DNA of 45,295 bases, from contig NZ_JAPAAF010000037.1 of the NCBI RefSeq assembly GCF_025907915.1, positions 1-45,295 on the forward strand. The letters are read 5' to 3'. The notes below the pieces were generated by a model. It worked only from the letters and a program-made list of their open reading frames with translations, was not told where the DNA came from and did not search any database. Positions 35,465 to 43,943 of this stretch are shown piece by piece. The position numbers and the translations under genes are program-made. Positions within the stretch are counted from its first letter, which is position 1, and every line of letters starts with the position of its first letter. Source of the DNA: Gaoshiqia sediminis. Lineage in GTDB: Bacteria > Bacteroidota > Bacteroidia > Bacteroidales > Prolixibacteraceae.

Positions 35465-36256
35465 ATGGATTTGCAAGATATTTGCAGACAGATTGGGGTA
35501 ATTGCGAAAAAAGCGGGACAGTTTATTCGCGAGGAACGGTCGAAAATTACCAGTGAAGACATTGAGCTGAAAGGTAAAGCGAGCCTGGTTACCTACGTGG
35601 ACAAAACAGCCGAGCAGATGCTGGTGGCCGAGCTTCGGAGAATTTTGCCGGAGGCCGGTTATATTACCGAAGAAGGTACAGCTGGCGAGCAGGGAGAAAA
35701 GTACAAATGGGTGATCGATCCGCTGGATGGTACCACCAATTTCATTCATGGCATTTTCCCGCATTCGGTATCCATTGGTTTGCTGGAAGATAATGTCCCG
35801 GTTGCTGGGGCCGTTTACGAGGTTGGCCAAGACGAGCTTTTTCTGGCCTGGAAGGGAGGCGGCGCCTGGCTGAACGGACAACGAATTTCGGTGTCCAGGT
35901 CATCAAAGCACGAGGATGTGTTGCTGGCCACCGGCTTCCCGTACTACAATTTCGAGATGCTGAACGACTACCTTCGCCTGCTTGAGTTTTTCATGATCGA
36001 AACGCGAGGCATGCGCCGCATGGGATCGGCAGCGGTTGACTTGGCCTACGTGGCTTGCGGACGTTTCGACGGTTTCTTCGAACATGCCCTGCATCCCTGG
36101 GATGTGGCGGCCGGCATTGTTTTGGTCCAGGAGGCGGGCGGTAAATTGTCTGATTTTAAGGGAGGCGACAATTTCCTGTTCGGAAAAGAGCTGGTGGCGG
36201 CCAATGCCAATTATTTCCAGTCATTTTTTGAGAAGGTAAACGAGCACCTTGGATAG
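35465..36256 (+). CDS. Inositol monophosphatase family protein
   Basis: A 263-aa metal-dependent sugar-phosphatase fold. The family motifs are present: the EEGTAGEQGEKY loop with the metal-binding Glu, WVIDPLDGTTNFIHG (Asp about 84 and 87), and the C-terminal HPWDVAAGIVLVQEAGG with the third metal Asp. It resembles SuhB/IMPase more than CysQ, but the substrate cannot be named from the sequence. It lies just after mtaB. Confidence 0.92.
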   Translation: MDLQDICRQIGVIAKKAGQFIREERSKITSEDIELKGKASLVTYVDKTAEQMLVAELRRILPEAGYITEEGTAGEQGEKYKWVIDPLDGTTNFIHGIFPHSVSIGLLEDNVPVAGAVYEVGQDELFLAWKGGGAWLNGQRISVSRSSKHEDVLLATGFPYYNFEMLNDYLRLLEFFMIETRGMRRMGSAAVDLAYVACGRFDGFFEHALHPWDVAAGIVLVQEAGGKLSDFKGGDNFLFGKELVAANANYFQSFFEKVNEHLG

Positions 36257-36303
36257 TTTTTCAGCATACCCGTTGTTCAACCACGGCCAATGCCTTAACT
36301 TGC

Positions 36304-36789
36304 ATGAAAAAGTACGACATGGCTGAAAAAGAAATTGCGCTACTCAACAAACAGGTTGAAAAACTTGCTGATAATAGTTTCGACCTGGAGGCCTGGAAAA
36401 AACAGACCCTGCTTTTCCTGACCCGAATTTTTGGGCCGGACCACCCGGTTGTAAAGATGATCTCGGACCTGAAATACGACTATTCGAGCTGGCATTTGCG
36501 CGATGCGACGGGTAATGAAAAAACCGACGACCCCGTAAAGATGCAAGCCCGTGAAATACTCGATGCTGCGGTTCTCGAACTTGAAACATTGGGGATCCCC
36601 GGGAAGACAGAGCACACATCGGCTATTTGGGATATTCTGGAAGATGAACTTACCGGCAAGCAGATCAAAGAGCTTAAAGAAATTATGTCAGAAAATATTT
36701 CAGACCGTGCGCAGAAAATCAGTGAAAAATTAAATGCTTTGAATAAGGAAAACCTCATCAATATTCTATCAAGGATTATGATTTCCTGA
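36304..36789 (+). CDS. Unknown soluble helical protein
   Basis: 161 aa, no signal peptide or membrane helix. It is predominantly charged and helical: an N-terminal heptad-like stretch (EIALLNKQVEKLADN), a middle with SSWHLRDATGNEKTDDPVKMQAREILDAAVLELETLG, and a Lys/Glu-rich tail with possible coiled coil (QIKELKEIMSENISDRAQKISEKLNAL). I do not recognise the family. Its position between an IMPase-like gene and a glycosyltransferase on the same strand, with 47- and 14-base gaps, suggests a shared transcript but no function. Confidence 0.7.
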   Translation: MKKYDMAEKEIALLNKQVEKLADNSFDLEAWKKQTLLFLTRIFGPDHPVVKMISDLKYDYSSWHLRDATGNEKTDDPVKMQAREILDAAVLELETLGIPGKTEHTSAIWDILEDELTGKQIKELKEIMSENISDRAQKISEKLNALNKENLINILSRIMIS

Positions 36790-36790
36790 C

Positions 36791-36798
36791 TATCTTTG
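36791..36798 (+). promoter_or_regulatory. -7 box directly before the glycosyltransferase start
   Basis: TATCTTTG matches TAnnTTTG exactly and ends 5 bases before the ATG at 36804. If used, transcription would begin at or next to the start codon. Confidence 0.35.
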
Positions 36799-36803
36799 CG
36801 CGG

Positions 36804-37826
36804 ATGAAGCCATTGAAAACTGCCATTGTTATACTCAACTGGAACGGGGAGAAACTCCTTCCCCGGTTTTTGCCATCCGTCATTGAAAACAGTCAGCAAG
36901 AAGGTGTCGGAATCATTGTTGCCGACAATGGTTCTACCGACCAGTCTGTTTCACTTCTTCAGGAAAAATTTCCGCAAGTTCAATTGCTTCAGCTTGACCA
37001 CAATTATGGGTTTGCACGTGGCTACAACGAGGCGCTCAAACAAATAGACGCCGAATATTACATATTGCTCAATTCGGATGTGGAAGTGACTCCGGGATGG
37101 ATCGATCCACTGATCCAACTGATGGAAGATAATCCGGAAGTGGGAGCTGTTCAGCCCAAAATCCTCAGTTGGCACAACAAGGATGAGTTTGAATATGCCG
37201 GTGCGGCCGGTGGTTTTATCGATAAGCTGGGCTTCCCGTTTTGCCGTGGCCGTATCCTCAATATCAATGAGAAAGATACAGGTCAGTATGATCAGGTTAC
37301 GTCTATCTTCTGGGCTACTGGCGCTTGCATGGCCATCCGGGCGAACCTGTTCCGCGAGGCCGGTGGATTTGATGCCGACTTTTGGGCCCACATGGAAGAA
37401 ATTGATCTGTGCTGGCGGCTGAAAAATATGGGGTACAAAATTCAGTTTACGCCAAACAGCCGGGTTTTTCACCTGGGCGGTGGTAGCTTGCCATACGATA
37501 ATCCGCATAAGCTTTTCCTGAACTTCCGCAACAGCTTGTGGTTAATGTATAAAAACCTGCCACGCAGAAAGTTCTACAAAGTGTTGGCAGGGCGCATGTT
37601 GCTCGACGGGGCCGCTGCTTTTAAGCTGCTCAGTGAAGGGAATGTAAATGGGTTTGGCAGCGTTTTTAGGGCGCATGTGGCTTTCTACCGTTCGTTGCCG
37701 GCGCTGCGGAAAAAGCGGAAAGAATTGCGGCATCTTTCCTCGCAAAAGTGGCACGATGAAATTCTGTGCAAAAGCGTGATCTGGAAATTTTACATGGAAA
37801 AGAAAAGGACATTTCAGGATATGTGA
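36804..37826 (+). CDS. Family 2 glycosyltransferase
   Basis: A 340-aa cytoplasmic-face GT-A enzyme that probably adds a sugar (rhamnosyltransferase-like) to a cell-surface glycan. IVILNWNGEKLLPRFLPSVIEN starts the Rossmann-like half, IIVADNGSTDQS is the nucleotide-binding turn and YYILLNSDVEVTPGW is the DXD-type metal motif. The acceptor-side block is GGFDADFWAHMEEIDLCWRLKNMGY with the ED-like catalytic residues. The C-terminal part (SLWLMYKNLPRRKFYKVLAGRMLLDGAA) is amphipathic and may touch the membrane. No other glycan-assembly genes are nearby, so the target polymer is unknown. Confidence 0.9.
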   Translation: MKPLKTAIVILNWNGEKLLPRFLPSVIENSQQEGVGIIVADNGSTDQSVSLLQEKFPQVQLLQLDHNYGFARGYNEALKQIDAEYYILLNSDVEVTPGWIDPLIQLMEDNPEVGAVQPKILSWHNKDEFEYAGAAGGFIDKLGFPFCRGRILNINEKDTGQYDQVTSIFWATGACMAIRANLFREAGGFDADFWAHMEEIDLCWRLKNMGYKIQFTPNSRVFHLGGGSLPYDNPHKLFLNFRNSLWLMYKNLPRRKFYKVLAGRMLLDGAAAFKLLSEGNVNGFGSVFRAHVAFYRSLPALRKKRKELRHLSSQKWHDEILCKSVIWKFYMEKKRTFQDM

Positions 37827-37923
37827 CCCCTCTCCGGAAGACGAGAAAAACTTCATTCCGGATAAATCATACGAACAAAAGGGGAGGTGTTTAATCTCTT
37901 GATAGATAAAAGATTGGGTGTAG

Positions 37924-38583
37924 ATGAATAGGATTTTAATGTTCTTGGTTTTGATTTGTTTGCTGTCATCTTGTGCCGTGCAGCACAAAAGTCTATCCGG
38001 CCTCCGGGAGTGGGCCTATCCGCAATCGCAGTTTGATCATCAGGTGAATTTTGGATTTGTTGATGATGTTTTGGATGAAACCAACAATAAACGGGCGGCC
38101 AAATGGGCCAAACGGAAGAATATTCATGTAATTGCGATCCGGTTGGTGAATACGGCCAATTATCCGGTGCACGGATCGCAGATTTCTTTTTTGACAAATG
38201 GCGGGCAGGCTGAAATTATTCACAATCGTTGGTTGGCCAAAAAGGTCAGGCAGCGCGTTTCTCCGTTCATGATCTTGTTTCTTCCGGCCCACCTGATCGA
38301 ATACGGTCTCTTTCATTCGAATGATGATGAGGAGGAATATTATCACCAGGCGTCCAATGAACCGGAATCGTACTACCTCACGGACGAGCTTGCCCGTAAA
38401 GCCGAGGCTAATCGTAAAAAGGCCAATTTCGACCTTCATCGGGAACTGATGGACTTTCAACTGGCCTCTCAAAAGTTGATGCCCGGGAAACCCGTTTATG
38501 GGTTAATTGGCATACGCAGCAAACAGGATCTGACAGATATGAAGGTCATTGTTAATGAGATCGATTATCAGGTTGTTCAATAA
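37924..38583 (+). CDS. Unknown lipoprotein
   Basis: 219 aa with a lipoprotein signal (MFLVLICLLSSCAV, Cys at about residue 17). The mature part begins with a domain containing HVIAIRLVNTANYPVHGSQISFL, an immunoglobulin-like strand pattern. A hydrophobic patch (RVSPFMILFLPAHLIEYGLF), an acidic segment (NDDEEEYYHQ) and a helical Lys-rich part with GKPVYGLIGIRSKQDL near the end follow. I do not recognise the family. It stands alone with a 97-base gap upstream. Confidence 0.75.
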   Translation: MNRILMFLVLICLLSSCAVQHKSLSGLREWAYPQSQFDHQVNFGFVDDVLDETNNKRAAKWAKRKNIHVIAIRLVNTANYPVHGSQISFLTNGGQAEIIHNRWLAKKVRQRVSPFMILFLPAHLIEYGLFHSNDDEEEYYHQASNEPESYYLTDELARKAEANRKKANFDLHRELMDFQLASQKLMPGKPVYGLIGIRSKQDLTDMKVIVNEIDYQVVQ

Positions 38584-38611
38584 AAAAGCCCCGCCAACCG
38601 GCAGGGCCCAA
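38582..38611 (-). terminator. Terminator after hsp20
   Basis: On the minus strand GCCCTGCC pairs with GGCGGGGC (one G-U) around GGTT, followed by TTTTTTATT. It lies about 60 bases past the Hsp20 stop and abuts the end of the convergent lipoprotein gene. Confidence 0.8.
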
Positions 38612-38666
38612 AACTCAACTAAACTAAAACCAATTATGAAAATCGTTTGTGCACATGATGCCGCGC

Positions 38667-39101
38667 TTACGAAATTTCGATCATTCGTGGTGCATGACCT
38701 TTAAATTCCTCCCGTTTGGGAAGAACTACTTTCAGCACGCCATTTTTGTGCGAAGCGTTAATTTTATTAATATCCACACCGTCGGGCAATTGGAACGAAC
38801 GGCTGAATGACGAGTAATTAAACTCGCAGAACACTACTTTGCTGCCTTCTTTTTCCTGTTTTTCTTCTTTCCTTTCCGACGAAACCGTCAGGACATTGTC
38901 TTTCAGGTCGATATGGAAATCTTTTTTATCCAGGCCCGGAGCGGCAACTTCAATCTCGTAGTTTTCTTTGTTTTCGTAAACATTCACACTGGGACTTGAG
39001 TTCCATCCGGATTTTTCAAAAAAATCATTCCACAAATTTTTTCCGAAAAATTCATCAAATAAATTCGGAACGTTTCTGTTGTTTCGGATTAATGGTAACA
39101 T
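38667..39101 (-). CDS. hsp20: Small heat-shock protein Hsp20 (alpha-crystallin family)
   Basis: A 144-aa ATP-independent chaperone holdase of the cytoplasm. The short N-terminal arm has the Phe-rich FDEFFGKNLWNDFFEKSGW typical of bacterial sHsps. The alpha-crystallin domain runs from about residue 38 (PSVNVYENKENYEIEVAAPGL) through VLTVSSERKEE to the signature ASHKNGVLKVVLPK. The C-terminus ends PRMIEIS, with an IxI-like anchor (IEI). A strong AGGAGG lies 8 bases before the ATG. It has its own terminator. No CIRCE-type repeat is visible upstream. Confidence 0.94.
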   Translation of the reverse strand: MLPLIRNNRNVPNLFDEFFGKNLWNDFFEKSGWNSSPSVNVYENKENYEIEVAAPGLDKKDFHIDLKDNVLTVSSERKEEKQEKEGSKVVFCEFNYSSFSRSFQLPDGVDINKINASHKNGVLKVVLPKREEFKGHAPRMIEIS

Positions 39102-39316
39102 AACTTGTCCTCCTATTCTTTAGTTAAACACTGTTTGTTATTGCTTTTCACCTGTAGATTATCAAAGTGCAGGCCAAGCCATTTTTTGTATCCCGATACG
39201 ATTTTCCTGCCGGTTTTGCTTGTCAAAATGTCGCTTCAAGGGTCAATATTTCAGGTTTTTAACTCGTTCGTTCTGAAAAAATTTCAGTGTGGGGTGAAAT
39301 TTGAATAAAAAAAGAT

Positions 39317-39349
39317 GTTGAGGTTTTCTAATTTTTTACATTACCTTTG
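39317..39349 (+). promoter_or_regulatory. Promoter of the riboswitch-controlled receptor gene
   Basis: TACCTTTG (39342-39349) matches the -7 consensus exactly. TTGAGG about 22 bases earlier (39318) is a plausible -33 element. Predicted transcription starts just before the riboswitch fold at 39364. Confidence 0.6.
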
Positions 39350-39363
39350 CTACCGATTTTACG

Positions 39364-39437
39364 CAATGGGGTGTCCTAAAGAATCGGACTGAGATCATAC
39401 CCAATGAACCTGATCCGGGTAATGCCGGCGTAGGGAG
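39364..39437 (+). ncRNA. TPP (THI-box) riboswitch
   Basis: The conserved TPP aptamer is clear: GGGGTGTCC, then the pyrimidine-binding ACTGAGA, ATACCC, GAACCTGATCCGGGTAAT, and GCCGGCGTAGGGAG. It binds thiamin pyrophosphate and lowers expression of the downstream gene. Downstream, ACCTCATTG (39460-39468) can pair with CAATGGGGT at the aptamer's 5' end, and TCATTGG can pair with CCAATGA inside it. This sequence may therefore be part of the switching arm near the ribosome-binding region. No T-run terminator is seen, so control is probably at translation. Confidence 0.95.
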
Positions 39438-39498
39438 GGCGAAAGGAAATGCTGTTTCCTACCTCATTGGTTAGTTATTAACCAAATTTTCAAAAAAA

Positions 39499-41931
39499 AT
39501 GAAACGATTATTCATGCTGTTGCTGTTGCAAGGAGCTGTTGTATGTGCATTTGCGCAACTTTCGGTAACCGGGGTTGTGAAAAGTGCGGATGGAGAAATT
39601 TTACCCGGGGCAACCGTCATTTTGAACGGCACGTACCGGGGAACTGCTACCAGTGAGCAGGGACAATTTGAGTTCGGGCAACTGAAGCCCGGGAATTACG
39701 AACTTCAGATTTCGTTTATCGGTTACGAGAAAAAGACTGTGCCGGTTAAGCTTCAGAAATCGCTCACGCTGCAAATTGAGTTGAAGCAATCCGGGGTGTT
39801 GACCGATGAGGTGCTGGTTGCTGCCACACGGGCAGGCGATAAAGCGCCTGTGGCCAAAACCTCAGTTGACAAGGCCACCATTGACAACCGGAACATGGGG
39901 CAGGACATTCCGTACCTGCTAAGTATGACCCCCTCGTATGTGGCCACATCGGATGCCGGGGCAGGAGTAGGTTACACCAATTTCCGCATCCGGGGCACTG
40001 ATTTGAACCGCATCAATGTCACCATCAACGGTGTGCCCATGAACGATGCCGAGTCGCACGGTACCTGGTTTGTGGACATTCCCGACCTGGCCGGATCGAT
40101 CGACAACATTCAGGTACAGCGCGGGGTGGGGACTTCTACCAACGGGGCTGCTGCTTTCGGGGCAACCATCAACCTGCAAACCACTACGCTCAACAAAGAG
40201 GCGTATGCCGAGTACAAAACTTCATCCGGTTCGTTCCATACCGTTAAAAATTCGGTGGCTGCCGGTACGGGACTGATCAACGGCAAGTTTACCGTGGATG
40301 CCCGCCTTTCGAAAGTAACTTCCGACGGGTTTATCGACCGCGCCTCGTCTGATCTGAAATCGTTCTTTGTTTCGGCGGCCTACTATTCGGGTAACACCCT
40401 TCTGAAAGCCAATGTTTTTTCGGGTTTCGAAGAAACTTACCAGGCATGGAATGGAGTCCCGTCTGTTCGGCTAAACAACGACCTGGAAGGGATGAGACGT
40501 TACGAAGAACACTGGTTGTACACGCCGCAACAAACTGAAGAGATGATCAATTCCGACAGCCGCACATACAACATTTACACTTACAAAAATGAGGTGGACA
40601 ACTATCAGCAGGATCATTATCAGCTGCATGTCTCGCACAAGTTTACCGAAGCGCTCAATTTGAACGCTGCCCTGCATTATACCTACGGTCGGGGGTATTA
40701 CGAAGGCTACAAGGAAGACAAGAAATACAGTAAATTTCAGATGATTGCCCCCGACGGGCGTGAAACTACCGATTTGGTTACCCGCAAGTGGCTGGACAAT
40801 GATTTTTACGGAGCCACTTTCTCGTTGAATTACGAGCAGGATAAATCGGCCTTTACCTTTGGAGGTGGTTACAACGTGTACGATGGCGATCATTTTGGAC
40901 AGGTGATTTGGGCGCAGTACATGGGAGAAAACGAGAAAGACCACGAATGGTACCGGGGTACCGGGCTGAAAAAGGACTTCAACCTCTTTGGAAAATACAA
41001 TTACCAGTTGACCGAAGCGCTCAGTTTGTATGCGGATTTGCAATACCGCCACATCAATTACGATATTGACGGTATCGATGACGACCTGCGCGATTTGACG
41101 CAGTCGCACAAATTCAACTTTTTCAACCCAAAGTTCGGGCTGTATTACCGGCCGGATAACTCACGGGAAGCTTATTTGAGCTATGCGCGTGCCAACCGCG
41201 AGCCCAACCGCAGCAACTTTGTGGATGTGGATGAAGGTGATCCAACGCCAAAATCGGAGACGCTGAATGATTTCGAAGCGGGCTACACCTGGAAAACATC
41301 GCGTTTTCTGTTAGGGGCTAACCTGTATTACATGGATTACAAGGACCAACTGGTTCAAACCGGCGAAGTAAACGATGTTGGTACGCCGCTTCTGGTGAAT
41401 GTGGACGATAGCTATCGCGCCGGGATTGAACTTTCGGGCGGTCTTAAAATTAGCCGTACCTTAAACTGGGACGCCAATGCCACCTTCAGCAAAAACAAGA
41501 TTAAAAACTTTATTGAGTATGTTGACAACTGGGATACCTGGGGCCAAGAGTCTTTTGAACTGGGAAAGACCGATCTGGCTTTTTCGCCAAACGTGATCGT
41601 TAACAGTCAGTTAAGCTATAAGCCGATGCAGGCGCTTAATATCAGCCTGCTTTCCAGCTATGTTGGCGACCAGTATATCGACAATACATCGAGTAGCGAG
41701 CGTAAGTTGGACGCCTGGTTTGTGAACAACCTGAAAATAGACTATGCCATGAAGTGCAGGCTATTTGACGAGGTGAAGTTGCACCTGATGGTGAATAACC
41801 TGTTCGATACCGAATACGATAGTAATGCCTGGGTATATTCGTATCTGTTGGGGGGCGAACGCTTCGCGATGGACGGGTATTTCCCGCAGGCCGGAATTCA
41901 TTTCTTTGCCGGAATTGATTTCAAGTTTTGA
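39499..41931 (+). CDS. TonB-dependent receptor, thiamin uptake type (OMR1-like)
   Basis: An 810-aa outer-membrane importer. A signal peptide (VVCAFAQ) precedes a carboxypeptidase-like domain (LSVTGVVKSADGEILPGATV...FIGYEKK; about 22-100), a plug (DIPYLLSMTPSYVATSDAGAG...NFRIRGTDLNRINVTINGVPMND) and a beta-barrel ending FFAGIDFKF. A TPP riboswitch directly before the gene indicates that its substrate is thiamin or a precursor. THI-element-controlled TonB receptors (OMR1) are known in Bacteroidota by comparative genomics. No inner-membrane thiamin transporter lies next to it. The 5' leader from the predicted start is about 145 bases. Confidence 0.92.
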   Translation: MKRLFMLLLLQGAVVCAFAQLSVTGVVKSADGEILPGATVILNGTYRGTATSEQGQFEFGQLKPGNYELQISFIGYEKKTVPVKLQKSLTLQIELKQSGVLTDEVLVAATRAGDKAPVAKTSVDKATIDNRNMGQDIPYLLSMTPSYVATSDAGAGVGYTNFRIRGTDLNRINVTINGVPMNDAESHGTWFVDIPDLAGSIDNIQVQRGVGTSTNGAAAFGATINLQTTTLNKEAYAEYKTSSGSFHTVKNSVAAGTGLINGKFTVDARLSKVTSDGFIDRASSDLKSFFVSAAYYSGNTLLKANVFSGFEETYQAWNGVPSVRLNNDLEGMRRYEEHWLYTPQQTEEMINSDSRTYNIYTYKNEVDNYQQDHYQLHVSHKFTEALNLNAALHYTYGRGYYEGYKEDKKYSKFQMIAPDGRETTDLVTRKWLDNDFYGATFSLNYEQDKSAFTFGGGYNVYDGDHFGQVIWAQYMGENEKDHEWYRGTGLKKDFNLFGKYNYQLTEALSLYADLQYRHINYDIDGIDDDLRDLTQSHKFNFFNPKFGLYYRPDNSREAYLSYARANREPNRSNFVDVDEGDPTPKSETLNDFEAGYTWKTSRFLLGANLYYMDYKDQLVQTGEVNDVGTPLLVNVDDSYRAGIELSGGLKISRTLNWDANATFSKNKIKNFIEYVDNWDTWGQESFELGKTDLAFSPNVIVNSQLSYKPMQALNISLLSSYVGDQYIDNTSSSERKLDAWFVNNLKIDYAMKCRLFDEVKLHLMVNNLFDTEYDSNAWVYSYLLGGERFAMDGYFPQAGIHFFAGIDFKF

Positions 41932-41938
41932 TTCCAAA

Positions 41939-41973
41939 ATCCCCGGGGCTTCGGCTTCGGGGTTTGTTTTTTA
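41939..41973 (+). terminator. Terminator after the thiamin-type receptor
   Basis: CCCCG pairs with CGGGG around a G/C-rich loop, followed by TTTGTTTTTTAG. It ends where the convergent carbonic anhydrase gene ends. Confidence 0.7.
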
Positions 41974-41974
41974 G

Positions 41975-42514
41975 CTATGCTTGGATCTGGGCAATTTTGC
42001 CGGTATCCACATTAAAATACAGCGGGGCCACTTTTATGTTGGGATAGCGTTTTCGCAGACGGTTTGCCTCGGCCACCAAAAACTCAATGGCATCGCCAAT
42101 TTCAAAAAAAGGCGACAGGTTTTCGAAATGATTTTTGGCGCTTTCTTCTTTCCATCCTGCATTTTTCACCAGTCCGCTGATAAATTCCTTTTTTCGTTCT
42201 TCCAGTCCAACCATGCCACATTTGTTGTGCCCGATGAGGGCGATGTAACGAAGGTCGCCCACCGCGATGGCATACGAAACCTGAAATTCATGATAAAACA
42301 GGTTGGCCCCACCCGAACGGATGATAAAAGCAAAATTTTCCGGTATCCACAAGTTTTTCCGGTTGTCCATACACATCCCGATCAGTAGTTGTGCCTGATC
42401 GTATTTGCAGAAGGTTTTATTCAAGTTGTGATATTCCAGCAAAAGTCCGATGGGGGTGTTCCTGTATTCCGGCAGAATATCGCTGGTGGCATGTACTTCG
42501 ATCAATTTAGTCAT
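41975..42514 (-). CDS. Beta-class carbonic anhydrase-like protein
   Basis: A 179-aa zinc enzyme fold for CO2/bicarbonate interconversion. The CxDxR motif is present as MCMDNR (Cys and Asp near residues 48 and 50), IRSGGANL replaces the usual RNAG-type loop, and the second zinc pair is GHNKCGM (His/Cys). All three zinc ligands and the Asp-Arg dyad are therefore present. It is slightly shorter than most beta-CAs, and the N in CMDNR and the G in RSGGA depart from the common SR/NA forms. A catalytic role is likely, but a divergent member with altered activity is possible. Confidence 0.8.
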   Translation of the reverse strand: MTKLIEVHATSDILPEYRNTPIGLLLEYHNLNKTFCKYDQAQLLIGMCMDNRKNLWIPENFAFIIRSGGANLFYHEFQVSYAIAVGDLRYIALIGHNKCGMVGLEERKKEFISGLVKNAGWKEESAKNHFENLSPFFEIGDAIEFLVAEANRLRKRYPNIKVAPLYFNVDTGKIAQIQA

Positions 42515-42750
42515 TTCGCTTAGATGTTTCCCTTTCTTTCAAACCGGGAAGCAGAACGAAAAGTTCACCCGCATCGGGATAAAACAGGATTGCTTTGTGC
42601 CTGAATTTTGTGTGGTGCTGCTTAAGTGTTTGTGATATAGACACTACGTGGGATTCTGGTGACTGGGGCAATTGTCGTTTTCGTTGCTATTGCGTTGGTG
42701 GGTGAATTATTTTTAGGATATCGGCGTTTCGGACACTAGCGTTTTTCTGC

Positions 42751-42758
42751 TACTTTTG
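42751..42758 (+). promoter_or_regulatory. -7 box of the SUI1/YciH gene
   Basis: TACTTTTG matches TAnnTTTG exactly, 17 bases before the ATG at 42776. Confidence 0.5.
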
Positions 42759-42775
42759 GAGCTAAAATTAGCGAT

Positions 42776-43120
42776 ATGGCAAAAGACTGGAAAGATAGGC
42801 TGGGGGTGGTTTATTCAACCAATCCTGATTTTCAATTTGAAGGCGGGCAGGAGGAAGGCCAGGATACCCTTCCGCCAGCAAAGCAAAATCTGAAAGTGGA
42901 GCTTGATAAGCGAAACCGGAAAGGCAAAGCTGTAACACTCATTAGCGGTTTTGTGGGCACAGAAGATGATTTAAAAGAATTGGGCAAAACCCTGAAAACC
43001 AAATGTGGGGTAGGAGGCTCGGCAAAGGATGGCGAAATCTTGATCCAGGGGGACTTTCGCGATAAAATTATTCAAATCCTTCAGAGCGAGGGTTACAAGG
43101 TAAAGCGCGTAGGAGGTTAG
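42776..43120 (+). CDS. yciH: SUI1/eIF1-family translation factor YciH
   Basis: A 114-aa protein. The C-terminal SUI1 domain (about 38-114) has the family's [54 protein letters not shown] and closing GYKVKRVGG. In bacteria YciH-type proteins are linked to start-site discrimination on the 30S ribosome; the exact role is unsettled. The N-terminal 37 residues are variable, as is usual for the family. It is a single-gene unit facing the peroxiredoxin gene. Confidence 0.93.
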   Translation: MAKDWKDRLGVVYSTNPDFQFEGGQEEGQDTLPPAKQNLKVELDKRNRKGKAVTLISGFVGTEDDLKELGKTLKTKCGVGGSAKDGEILIQGDFRDKIIQILQSEGYKVKRVGG

Positions 43121-43131
43121 GTCGGTAAATG

Positions 43132-43164
43132 ATTCAGGGCTTCACGTGATGTGAAACCCTGAAT
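43132..43164. terminator. Hairpin between convergent yciH and peroxiredoxin genes
   Basis: ATTCAGGG and CCCTGAAT pair, and the stem is extended by TTCAC/GTGAA. There is no T-run on either strand, so it may serve as a transcript-end stabiliser and not as a strong terminator. Confidence 0.5.
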
Positions 43165-43223
43165 AGGAATTAGCCGGATATCCCTGAAGACACCCCGCTT
43201 TCAATCAACTTAGTATTAACCCA

Positions 43224-43943
43224 TTATTTTTTTAGCACGGTTTTCAGCACTGTTTCTTTGTCCAGTTTCTTGGTGCAGAAGAACCAGTCTTTGCATTCCA
43301 GGCCTTCTTCTTTTCCATCCATCCGGTCTTTGGCTGTTCCGCACGATCCGGCAGGCGAAATGATCACGTCGTCGCCCGGAGTCCAGTCGGCTGGCGTAGC
43401 AATCGAGAAAGCGTCGGCAGTTTGCATGGCAATCAGCGCACGGTAAAGCTCATCGAAATTACGGCCAAGGCTTAGCGGATAATAAATGATGGCGCGGATA
43501 ATTCCTTTGGGATCGACAAAGAAGACGGCGCGCACCGCTTTGGTGTTGCTTTCACCTGGCATCATCATTCCGTATTTCTTGGCTACTTCCATGGTGATGT
43601 CTTCAATCAGCGGGAACTTAACTTCCACATCCTTCATGCCCTTGTACTCGATCTTTTCCTTTATGGTGCGCAACCAGGCAATGTGGCTGTACAATCCATC
43701 AACCGACAGGCCAATGAGTTTACAATTTGCTTCGGCAAATTTATCTTCCAGGGTGGCGAAGGTCATAAACTCGGATGTGCAAACCGGTGTAAAGTCGGCT
43801 GGATGGCTAAACAGGATGGCCCAACTTCCTTTATAATCAGAAGGGAAGTTGATCTCGCCCTGGGTAGTTACGGCTTTAAATTGGGGAGCAGCCTCGCCAA
43901 TGCGCGGCATGCCAAAAGCTTGTTGTTCTTGGACTTGTTCCAT
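43224..43943 (-). CDS. Prx6/archaeal-type peroxiredoxin
   Basis: A 239-aa cytoplasmic peroxidase that reduces H2O2 and organic peroxides. The peroxidatic Cys is at about residue 55 in SHPADFTPVCTSEF, with the supporting Thr (FTPVC) and Arg (NTKAVRAVFFVDPKG) in place. The C-terminal arm beyond residue 160 (ADAFSIATPADWTPGDDVIISP) is that of the Prx6 group. It carries several more Cys (SCGTAKDRMD, LECKDWFFCTKK), a pattern of archaeal-type enzymes that may supply a resolving thiol. It therefore may not be a strict 1-Cys enzyme. TAACTTTA about 45 bases upstream resembles a -7 box. Confidence 0.92.
   Translation of the reverse strand: MEQVQEQQAFGMPRIGEAAPQFKAVTTQGEINFPSDYKGSWAILFSHPADFTPVCTSEFMTFATLEDKFAEANCKLIGLSVDGLYSHIAWLRTIKEKIEYKGMKDVEVKFPLIEDITMEVAKKYGMMMPGESNTKAVRAVFFVDPKGIIRAIIYYPLSLGRNFDELYRALIAMQTADAFSIATPADWTPGDDVIISPAGSCGTAKDRMDGKEEGLECKDWFFCTKKLDKETVLKTVLKK

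Noticed and set aside
38636-38704. 22-codon frame starting ATGAAAATCGTTTGTGC opposite the hsp20 3' end
   Set aside because: Too short, and it overlaps hsp20 in antisense. Its leader-like upstream sequence could be chance.
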